Shown here: one piece after another, positions 55,891 to 64,000 of the stretch | Numbering within the stretch: position 1 is the first letter of the stretch | Layout: the number at the start of each line of letters is the position of its first letter | Origin: Ixodes scapularis | Taxonomy: Eukaryota; Arthropoda; Arachnida; Ixodida; Ixodidae | Length of the DNA stretch: 64,000 bases | Assembly: GCF_016920785.2 (NCBI RefSeq) | Contig: NW_024609836.1 | Span: forward strand, 63,591,930 to 63,655,929 | Direction of reading: 5' to 3' | Notes under the pieces: model-generated | The model's input: the letters and a program-made list of their open reading frames with translations, nothing else | What the model was told of the DNA's origin: nothing | Database searches by the model: none | Program-made: the position numbers and the translations under genes

Positions 55891-56859
55891 ACGTATGACA
55901 ATTGACCTTCAAACCTTTCCCGACTCTTTTGATAAAGCACCAGTCGCGGCGTTTTGACGAGAAGGCAGGTTTTTGTTCGGTTTCTTCCAAAGTAATGGAG
56001 GAATGCATGTGCCACATGGCGGCTTTCGCCCACAGCCCCAGACCGGAAGTGCGCCCGACGCGCCACCGCCGCCCCGTGACGTAACAGAGATGTGTTCGTG
56101 TATAGGCCAGAGGGGGTACACTCCTGGGTTATGACTACAAGACAGATTGCCACGCGTTTACTTTGCCAAGCGTCAAGACTCGGAAATACAGTACCCTTGA
56201 CCGTGCATGAGCTGTTGACATCGCGAGCGCGATACGGGCTGCGCTTCTCGCTGGCCGACCTCGAAGCGAGGGACAGGGTGGTCACGGTGGCGTCATTTCG
56301 TTTCTGTAACCCGTTTAAAGGGACATCGTATATATGATCGCCAAGTTCTGTTTGTACATGACGTATGAGAGCCCAACTACTAGGAACACAGTTTGTGTCT
56401 TGAAATTCGGTTTCCTTCCGCCCGAAAACCGCCGATCGGGAACTGGCCTGTTTGAGTCGCACTCACTCTCTTCTCCGTGGTCACTTGCCGATTTCTATAG
56501 TTTAGTCACAAACACCCAAGATAATCAAAGTCGTCAGTCATCAAAGGCATACATTCAATATTAAAAATAGAAATATAACACGATAGCCATTTCATGTGGC
56601 TTCTAAACAAATGTAAATACGTTGATTGAAAAAAAAAATTGCACAGCCACGTGACTACCGGTAACCCTCTCCCCCTCTATGTTTCGTGTTGCTCCACACT
56701 CCAGTTTCGGTCTCGGTTTCGAGTAGCGTTTTGCTTTTACTTTATTAGAACTCTACGTGACGGTGTAACAAAATATTGATGGGGTAGTCTTCTGACATCA
56801 CAATGAATCGTCTGGCAAAAATAAGAAATAAACTCTTTGGGGGGTTTTGGGTCCCTTTC
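55891..56859. other. No gene recognised
   Basis: A TTTAAAGGGACATCG motif at about 56318-56333 looks like one end of a TTAA-type MITE; the other end was not found. The long - strand frame across 55851-56462 has no known domain. Confidence 0.35.
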
Positions 56860-56993
56860 AGCTGCGACTAGAAGTTCCGCCTTCAACGCGAGCTTTCTGC
56901 TCCTGCAGCCTGTGCGATCGCGCAGGCACGCGCAGCCAAAGCACCGCGGAAGTCAGCAAGTTCGCGCTGAAAGCGGAGCTTCTAGTATCAGCT
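56860..56993. repeat. Fold-back MITE at the inner end of the right arm
   Basis: About 134 bp: AGCTGCGACTAGAAGTTCCGC on the left pairs with GCGGAGCTTCTAGTATCAGCT on the right. It follows a TTAA at the point where the left arm instead has MITE copy c. Confidence 0.8.
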
Positions 56994-57553
56994 TAAAGGT
57001 GAACGGTGTATAGTGTGACGGTGGCACAGGCGCGAATATGCTTTTTTTTCATGAATACTAACAGCCACATATTCATGCCTTAACATTAGCACCTACATGG
57101 CAGCGAAAAGCTGACGCCATCTGTCTGCGGACAAAACACTGAAAGGTGATGCGCGGCGCGGAGAGAGGAGGAAATGAGTGAAGGACAGGGGCGAGAGGGA
57201 GGCGACATCACGGGGTGGAAGCCAATGAGCGCGCGGGAAACCGGTGAACAGCGAAAGCAGCTTCTGGCAGCGGATACTGCTGCTAAGCGTGCAAGGCGGG
57301 AGAACGAGACAGAGGAGCAGAAGCAGCGCCTCGCTCGACTGTCAAAATGCGGAACAGAAAGCGCCGCAAGCCGACCTGGGTCTGTGTATGACAGAGGCTG
57401 GGGTAAAGCGGCTCGGCGACCGCGCTTCGCCAGAAAAAAAATAAACAATAAATAAATAAAAAAAAATTAAATGAAAATTTTTTTGTTGCATTCTTAAGGA
57501 ATGTGTTAGCATGAACCTTGGGAAACGCCGCATACGTCCCCCTTTGGAAAACG

Positions 57554-57756
57554 TTAACCGCTCATTCACACTAAAAGCGGATTCGCGTTCGCGAAGCGGT
57601 TGCGAACGCGGTTGTATAAAGATCATAAAGATCCAGTGCAATTGCACGCGCACTCGATGACATCAAGTGCGCGTGCAAATGTACTAGATCTTTATACAAC
57701 CGCGTTCGCAACCGCTTTGCAAACGCGGTTTCGCTTCCAGTGTGAATGAGCGGTAA
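57554..57756. repeat. Fold-back MITE with TAACCGCTCATTCACACT ends
   Basis: About 200 bp hairpin: TAACCGCTCATTCACACTA ... GCGGTTGCGAACGCGGTTGT pairs with its mirror half. TTA/TAA at both ends suggests a PIF/Harbinger-type 3-bp duplication. Absent from the left arm. Confidence 0.8.
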
Positions 57757-58026
57757 CACCGACGCCGTAGCGAAGCCAAAAGGAGGCAGCAAAAATAGAG
57801 GAAGCAAAAGAGAATTCCGAAATAGGAAAGTGAGGGGACGAAATAGGAAAGTGAGGGGCTTTAGGAAAGCGTTAGCGTTTCCCAAAGGGGCACGTGTGTG
57901 GTGTTTTCCAAAGACTCATGCTAACGCATTCACTAAGGATCCACCAATGGATCTTCAATTAATGTTTTGGGGGAACAGACAATTATCTTCCTCGGGAGCA
58001 GCTTCATAAGTGTCCATATTCCCCAG

Positions 58027-59477
58027 ATAGTATTTATTTATTTATTTATTTTCTATACCCTCAAGACCGTGAGGCGTTAGAGAGGGGAGTGGGTAATACA
58101 ATATTGTTGAATCACTTCGCGAAATGCGGCGGAATCCTTGATGGCTGCGATTTCACCGGGAAGGCCATTCCAGTCCACAATTGCGTCGGGGAGAAGGGCG
58201 TTTTGATGTGCTGTGGAAAAACATCGTGGCCGGGCTATTTTTTTAGGATGATCTAGTCTAGAGGACGAATAGGTTGGCGGAGTGAGAAGAGTCTGATGTA
58301 GTAGGGGGGAATAATAGTCTTTATGCAATAGGCACAGACCAAACATTTTCCGTCGGGTAGCAAGTAAGGAAAGAGAAAGGTCAGATTTCATTCGAGTAAC
58401 GCTAGAAAAACGTGAGTAGTCAGATGCAATGAACCGGGCAGCACGGTTTTGGACAGCCTCAAGACTGTCTCTTAGCGAAGAAAGGTGAGGGTGCCAAATG
58501 GAGGATGCATACTCTAATTTCGATCGTACTAAGGAAATGTAAAGGAGTCGCTTTAGGTTACTTGGGACAGATCTGAAGTTGCGACGGAGGTAACCTAGGC
58601 TTCGGTTAGCAGCAGACACCACTGAATTGATATGGCTGTCCCAAGAGAGGTTTTTTGTTAGAAGAACACCAATATACTTGTACGTGTCAGTTTGTTGTAG
58701 AGGAACATCATTAAGAGTAAGGGTAGAGGAAGTTTGGAAGGTGGAACGAGAGAAGCGCATGTCTTTACATTTGTTAACGTTGAGGCACATTTGTGAATTA
58801 CTACACCATTTATTAATAAAGTTAAGGTCATCTTGTAGCGCTGCAGAATCAGAGGGAGATGTTATTTTACGATAAACGACACAGTCATCTGCAAACAAAC
58901 ACATTGATGAGGACACCTGAAGTTGAAGGTTGTTGATGTAAATAAGGAAGAGTAGGGGACCAAGGACTGTTCCTTGGGGCACACCGGATGTTACAAGGGC
59001 CAAGGCAGATGAAGAGTCGTTAGCATAAACAAACTGGTTTCGTTGCGAGAGGAAAGATTTAATCCATGATAGCACGTTGGTGTCAAGGTTTAACGATGAA
59101 AGTTTTAGTAGCAGTTGGTTATAACTTATGTGGTTATGTAGTACTTTGTCAAAAGCTTTAGCAAAATCAAGAAATACAGCATCGGTTGGTAAACCGGAGT
59201 GGAGGTTAGAAAAAAGGTCATGGGTTAAGCAAAGAAGCTGTGTTTCACAAGAGAAGTTTCTACGGAAGCCGTGCTGTGCCTTGTTAAAAAAGGAAATGGA
59301 ATCGAGGTGAATGGATAGATTCTTATGGATTATGTGCTCCAGTATTTTTGAAGGTACAGAAGTAAGAGAGATAGGCCTATAGTTTAAGGGAGATGATTTA
59401 TTACCGCTCTTGTGGACCGGAATGACCTTTCCGATCCCCCAATCGTCAGGAACTGCCGCTGTATTCAAGGACTGCTG
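58027..59477 (-). mobile_element. 5'-truncated LINE (CR1/Jockey-like) inserted in the right arm
   Basis: 3' end with a (AAAT)n tail at 58028-58045 and 3' UTR similar to the LINE at 9355. The left arm at about 33410 shows the unfilled site (GGTACCGGGGACAATACC...), so insertion came after the arms separated, or the left arm was never hit. Confidence 0.88.
58077..59468 (-). CDS. LINE reverse transcriptase, truncated but open
   Basis: 463 uninterrupted codons. RT blocks: VIPVHKSGNKSSPLNYRPIS, KAQHGFRRNFSCETQLL, FLDFAKAFDKVLHNHI, SGVPQGTVLGPLLFLIYINN and catalytic CLFADDCVVY; then the thumb and C-terminus (YKYIGVLLTKNLSWDSHIN, SKLEYASSIWHPH, NAIVDWNGLP-like end IVDWNGLPGEI). The endonuclease and first RT residues are lost by 5' truncation, so the Met at 59468 is an artefact of the open frame. 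The unbroken frame indicates a young insertion. Confidence 0.9.
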   Translation of the reverse strand: MNTAAVPDDWGIGKVIPVHKSGNKSSPLNYRPISLTSVPSKILEHIIHKNLSIHLDSISFFNKAQHGFRRNFSCETQLLCLTHDLFSNLHSGLPTDAVFLDFAKAFDKVLHNHISYNQLLLKLSSLNLDTNVLSWIKSFLSQRNQFVYANDSSSALALVTSGVPQGTVLGPLLFLIYINNLQLQVSSSMCLFADDCVVYRKITSPSDSAALQDDLNFINKWCSNSQMCLNVNKCKDMRFSRSTFQTSSTLTLNDVPLQQTDTYKYIGVLLTKNLSWDSHINSVVSAANRSLGYLRRNFRSVPSNLKRLLYISLVRSKLEYASSIWHPHLSSLRDSLEAVQNRAARFIASDYSRFSSVTRMKSDLSLSLLATRRKMFGLCLLHKDYYSPLLHQTLLTPPTYSSSRLDHPKKIARPRCFSTAHQNALLPDAIVDWNGLPGEIAAIKDSAAFREVIQQYCITHSPL

Positions 59478-59903
59478 ACCCCGGTACCAGCTCCCCCTTT
59501 ACTCACGTACTCACCTTGCCCCTGCTCATTCACATTCTTCATTATGTAACACTCTAATCCATTTGACCCCTCTCCTGCACCCCACAGGTACTGGCGACCA
59601 ATTATAATCTGGTGCTGTAAAGAAGTGAAGAAGAATCTTTTTCCAAATGTAATTTTCCCCTATGTGGATTCCATAAACCTAAGATAATTTGAACCCTAGG
59701 TACGACGGTTACCTGGTTCAGTAGAGTCTAATATTTTGGACACGAAAGGACAAAGTCGCATGTTTCATATTTGTTGTACCGTTGTGTGTATTTATTTTTT
59801 TATTTTACACGACAATGTAGATAAACTTTTTTTTTAAAAACTTTGACACTACCGAACGACTGAATATCCCCCTCGCGCTTTAAAGCCATGCGCATAAAAT
59901 TAC

Positions 59904-59909
59904 TTTATT
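59904..59909 (-). promoter_or_regulatory. Putative polyadenylation signal of P450 gene 2
   Basis: AATAAA on the - strand 140 nt after the gene 2 stop, homologous to 32898-32903. Confidence 0.55.
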
Positions 59910-60048
59910 TATGGGACGTGAACAAAACGTAGCCATTTCTTCAATTAATAATTAATCAATTAAACCCTACCCGTAAAAACACCACGCCCAGTTCCCAGCA
60001 TTCGTGTTTAAGGATTGCGACGAACATAGGCTCATGCGTGGAAATATT

Positions 60049-60129
60049 TCACGCGGATCTCTTCCTAATTCCGATTGTGATATTCTTGGCGTTGAAAGCC
60101 AAAAATCCAGTGACAAATTCGAGGGGAAC
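60049..60129 (-). CDS. P450 gene 2, terminal exon
   Basis: 81 nt after a TTTCAG acceptor; VPLEFVTGFLAFNAKNITIG then IRKRSA and TGA. Confidence 0.92.
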   Translation of the reverse strand, partial: VPLEFVTGFLAFNAKNITIGIRKRSA

Positions 60130-63100
60130 CTGAAAGAAAAAACAACAACATTGGGGCACATTGATCGATGAATGGATTGTTTTGGTTTTGCATCGGGTGT
60201 TATAACTTGCGCCAACATTTACACGCCTGCTCTTTAAATCCTGCTCTAAATTCCGTCCCTCATTAAATCGTCTACCCCTAGAGCTTCGTGTATTATCAAA
60301 CATCTCTAGACTTTTTTTTCCCTATATCTTCTAACCTCTTCTTTGAGATTGTAATCCTTTTCTCCTCCACCCTTTCATGCTCGCCAACAGATCCCACAGT
60401 CCACGCCAAAATCCCCTACAGATAGATAGTGTAAACGACTTTATTTCTCCGTGCTCAATATTTTGCGGGTGGGTTTTCGGGAGCATATGGCGCGCACGAG
60501 ATTTTACGTTTATTCGCATGATCAATTTCTCACGATATATTTGAAGTTTCGAAATTTGTGAAAATCGGGTAATTGTAAAAGTTAATTAGTTGACAGCGTC
60601 AAAAAACAAAACAAAAACAAATTAGTCGTTAGGTGTTTATAAGCAGTAGTTGAGTATGTCAGAACATGGCGACATTGTTACCCACTGTAGATAAGCAATT
60701 TAGCCAATGCAGTACGACTGCTAGCCTGGGGTCTTTAACGAGCACCACGCAGTAGTGATATACGACTGCTCGCCGGTACAATGCTCATCCAGATCGAAAT
60801 GGGCAGGGGGTGGGATTGGACTTGTTGACAGCGTATAATTTTTGTTTTAACTTTGGAAACGTGGTAAGCAAGAAGAAGGCGAAGAACCGTGCTTACCTTA
60901 GTGTTGTTTGTACGAACGAATTCGACGCTGTGGACGGAGTGCAGGAGGGACAGCTTGACCGCCTCCAAGGCGAACCTCATGCCGATGCAGTTCCGTGGCC
61001 CCGCTCCAAAAGGAAGGTATGTGTACGGGCGAATGTTATCGATGTTCTCCTCGCTGAACCTTTTGGGGGAATGTCCAAAAAGACACAAGTCGACAAACTT
61101 GATCTACCTCCTTCTACCACATACTTAGAAATCATGTGGGTTGCCGCTTTATTGAGTTATACATACACGAATGGTCTCCTCATAAAGTGTTGAGGCATTG
61201 AAGGGGCGGTGCAACAATTTTAGCAATTAACGAATTTGCAGCTTGCAATTTATATGTTGTTTATCCTGGTACAAGTGATAAAAACGTGCCCTTTGCCCCC
61301 AAAATACTGCGATTCGGCTGCGTAATCGCAAAGGAAGAAAAACATTATATTTTTCGATCTGCAGCCGCGTGCCACACGCGGCTGCAACACCGCGGTCATC
61401 GTAACCGCGGTGTTGCGTCATAGTGGGTACACAATTCGCGGGGAGGAGCTCGCTAGGGGCGCTTCTGTTTATGCACTGCGGTTGCTGAAATATTCATAGC
61501 ACATAGAAGCTTTGCATTGCACGGGATTACACCAGCAAAGGAAGTTGAAGTATCCTCATTCTGGGTCGCAGAAAAAGTCCACCAGGCGGCGTTACACGAA
61601 CATCTCGCCGCGAATAAAACCTTTTGACACAATGAACTAGAATATAGGGGCAGTGGAAATAGCGTTGGCGGCGCCCCATCGGCCGTGTGAAGCCAAAAGT
61701 GTAGACTGCCGCGAGTGACGCTGTTGTCGAAATCCGGAGGGCATGGCTACTGTAACATGGGATATGGCGTCGTGTATACGTTCTCAGGTGGTTTCTGTAC
61801 ACGAAGCGCCTCACCTGGATGCCGGCTATTTTTCTACTACTCCTATTCCAGTTCACTCTACCCTTGAGGCTTTTGTGTTTGCAAGGAGCGTTTAATGTGT
61901 CACACACGAGGCGTACGCCTCGTGCAGCCCTTGAAAACAGATGGCGACAGTACACGGTAATACGCGGCCCTTAGAAGCAAATTATGATGGAGAACTGGCT
62001 CGTGGCACGTGTCCTGCGCGTTCCTACAACAATGATTGGCGGTATTTGTAAGAAACGCAAAGCGTGAATTTGATCAAGGGTCATTATTGCGCGAGCTATA
62101 GCCTGCGCGCTCCTGGCTTCGAGACATGCATTTCTAGCGCGAGTGCTCGTTCTGCGGAAGAACGCTTCAAAGCAGCGACCTCGAGCTCTCGTGCTTGTGA
62201 CATTGCGAACGGAGCCAGCGACTCCCTCTCCGCTGCTTTCCTCCCCGTCGTCCCCGTGTCGAACCGTGTTATGTCTGCTTTTTTGTCCGTACGGTACAAT
62301 GAATGGCAACACTTTTCAGTTAGTAGAGAGTTTTACGGAACCATTTTTGCGCATCCGATGCGGTACGCTAGAAAAAATACCGCAAGGAAGAAAACCCATT
62401 TTTATTCTTCATTTTCTAGGAGTCTAGGTAACAGATTGCTTCCCCCAATTCATTGACCGAAGTCCAAAAATCATCGCACCGCCCCTTTATTACGCTAACG
62501 AAAGAGGGACGCGGAAGACAGGGCTGACGACACATGCTTTCCACTTGCAACAAGTCGAAAGACTTTGTCGCCTGTATTGTCTACCGTGTTCCTCTTTCGT
62601 TATCGTAATTTAGATACCAACAAGCTCCACCATCCACACCCTTTTTAAGTTCTGCAAGAAACTGTCGGTATTTGCTGATGCTGTAGTGACACCTGATGCC
62701 GTGATGCTTTTAGCTTAATATAACGAGAGAAAATTCGCACAGACCTGTCGGGATCAAACTTTGATGGGTCGGGGAAATAGTCTGGGTCGTGATGCATCGC
62801 ATAAACTGGTACGGCAATCACGCAGTCTTTTGGAATTTTTATTCCGGTGTCACCCAGACCATAGTCGCTTGGACCATATCGCTCCAACCTAAAAGTATAA
62901 GGACGAGTAAAGATATGTATATATATATAAAAAAACGACATGTATAGTGTTATATTTACAAACAGGCTACCATAATACATAAGTATGTAATGATATATAA
63001 GGATCGTCAAGGATCATCGGGGACTTTTATCCAAGAAGCACGAAAGTATGCCTGGTCTTCTAAGTAATCCCCGTGGACTTCCACGCACCGCTGCCATTGT

Positions 63101-64000
63101 TATACCAGCTCCTTGATTCCTTTTGCTCAGAGAAAACTAGGCAGCCTTACTGCAGTCAGACGGGCGTGTCCTTGCAGCCGATTTGTAACCGGCTGTCGCC
63201 ATTTTTCTAATGTTGACACAATTGTAACCCACGGTTACAATGGCGCGTTATGTTAACCCCTTTTGTAGTCGTGCCTATCTCATGGTTTGCTCCCTAGCTG
63301 GGCTAGTAATCTTCTGAAGATTACAGCTGGTCTAACTTTCTTATTGACCAAACTATTTTATTATGCACCCTGACGCCGAGTTAACATAAGACAGGGGCGG
63401 ATTTATCGGCCAAGCTTGAAGCGGGGCGGTGGGGCCGTGGAAATTTTGAAGGCTTAAAAGGGACAAAACTGCATGGCCTCCCCATTCTAACCCAATTTCC
63501 CTCTACCCCGTTCTTTCTGTCCGCCCCTGCGCCGTGACAGCTGGCACTGCTACACATTCGTCAATGGCGTCAATTCGGGCACGGGAAATATCCAAGAAGA
63601 ATTACGTTAACGTCATCCGCAAGCTTCATCGTGCTACACTTCCTCAATCATCGCTTACGGACAAGAGTCCCCGCCAGCCTTGAACGACCCTTGTTTGTAC
63701 GATGGACTAACATATGATGCTGAACAAGAAACGAAATGATTACCTTGGTCCGGGAGGAAACATTCTCAGGGATTCTGACACGACCCCGTGAAGGTACTTG
63801 AGTTTTGAGATGATATCCAAGCTTGGATCGGGCCCCTTTGCGTAACAATAATAATAAAAAAAAACGGTATAATTGTTTTTATTAATTATAATAACTTCTT
63901 TATTACAAAAACGACCGTCGTTAGATGACGATTGGACCGCTTCCGTCACTAAAAGTGCAAACAAATGTGTGCCATCATTACACGAGCAAGTTATAGTCCT
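60049..64000 (-). CDS. Cytochrome P450, CYP3-clan-like (gene 2), 3' half only
   Basis: Paralogue of gene 1 in the opposite orientation, tail to tail. Exons on the - strand: 63835-63744, 62888-62745, 61059-60897, 60129-60049; each has exactly the same length and phase as its gene 1 counterpart (92, 144, 163, 81 nt). It carries ESLR (K-helix), FDPDRF (across the splice) and FGAGPRNCIG (haem loop), with no stop or shift. The I-helix and everything upstream lie beyond 64000. Amino-acid changes from gene 1 fall in the first part of the second visible exon and in the last exon; the haem exon peptide is identical. Probably a working gene, but the 5' part is unseen. Confidence 0.9.
60897..61059 (-). 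CDS. P450 gene 2, haem-binding exon
   Basis: 163 nt between CCAAAAG and AAG|GTAAGC. LPFGAGPRNCIGMRFALEAV with the Cys ligand; same protein sequence as gene 1 exon i. Confidence 0.95.
61197..62487. mobile_element. TTAA-type element with GGGGCGGTGC ends, right-arm copy
   Basis: Ends AAGGGGCGGTGCAACAATTTT (61200) and the inverse ATCATCGCACCGCCCCTTTA (to 62487). About 1.3 kb, uninterrupted by the palindromic insertion seen in the left arm. It lies in the intron before the haem exon in both genes, so it was there before the duplication. Confidence 0.7.
62745..62888 (-). CDS. P450 gene 2, beta-1/meander exon
   Basis: 144 nt; begins LERYGPSDYGLGDTGIKIPK, then DCVIAVPVYAMHHDPDYFPD and FDPD(R). Differs from gene 1 at YG/SS, S/T, G/V and V/P positions. 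Confidence 0.92.
63744..63835 (-). CDS. P450 gene 2, K-helix exon
   Basis: 92 nt between GCAAAG and AG|GTAATC; GPDPSLDIISKLKYLHGVV then SESLRMFPPGP. Confidence 0.92.
63836..64000. other. Intron of P450 gene 2
   Basis: Homologous to 26017-26176 in the left arm; runs off the window. Confidence 0.8.

Larger units (their letters stand above)
56996..64000. repeat. Right arm of the large inverted duplication (carries P450 gene 2)
   Basis: Reverse-complement counterpart of 26017-34278; continues beyond the window. Contains insertions not in the left arm (57554-57756, 58027-59477). Confidence 0.9.

Noticed and set aside
55851..56462. 203-codon ORF on the - strand
   Set aside because: No recognisable domain, begins and ends in repeat-like sequence, frames on the other strand are also open.

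Overview
The window looks like eukaryotic, probably tick (acarine, likely hard tick), draft genomic DNA. The evidence is a spliced CYP3-clan cytochrome P450 gene with GT-AG introns of up to several kb, a mix of Ty3/Gypsy, CR1/Jockey-like LINE, Penelope and many TTAA- or TIR-bounded MITE elements, and one 100-base N gap. There are no bacterial operons, RBS or rRNA signals. The genus cannot be read from the sequence alone.

Host genes. (1) A cytochrome P450 gene on the + strand can be assembled from ten short exons between 5767 and 32745. The splice phases join without a break into 418 codons plus stop. They carry the helix-C WxxxR, the I-helix AGQDTTS, the K-helix ESLR, the FDPDRF meander and the haem-binding FGAGPRNCIG. 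About 100 N-terminal residues are not found; they may lie in the N gap or outside the window. (2) A second, very similar P450 lies on the - strand, tail to tail with the first. Its last four exons are visible (63835 down to 60049) and its 5' part runs off the window. (3) The 3'-terminal exon of a trypsin-fold protein (2314-2144, - strand) has a polyadenylation signal just downstream. The catalytic-serine motif is altered, so it is probably a serine-protease homologue. (4) A lone candidate 36-codon exon (641-534, - strand) was not recognised.

Layout. 0-5.7 kb: fragments of unrelated genes, MITEs and low-complexity tracts. 5.8-32.7 kb: P450 gene 1, whose introns hold a dead LINE (9.36-12.55 kb, opposite strand), a complete Ty3/Gypsy element with apparently identical LTRs (13895-19017), several MITEs, and a 2.9 kb palindrome-rich insertion (27.8-30.65 kb). 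26.0-34.3 kb and 57.0-64.0 kb are the two arms of a large diverged inverted duplication that contains the two P450 3' halves. The 22.7 kb spacer holds a second Ty3/Gypsy element (35386-42412, - strand) with a TIR element lodged at its polypurine-tract/LTR junction, a minisatellite, and a CR1-like LINE (about 46.4-55.2 kb) that is itself split by a Penelope-like element (47962-49744) and by another LINE on the opposite strand (about 51.43-54.71 kb). The right arm also carries a 5'-truncated LINE (58027-59477), whose empty site is visible in the left arm.

How it fits together. The P450s are presumably microsomal monooxygenases in a family often expanded in ticks. The inverted duplication probably created or expanded the pair, and transposons have since enlarged the introns and the spacer. 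All the retroelement reading frames except the truncated LINE at 58 kb and the partial Penelope ORF are broken in at least one place.
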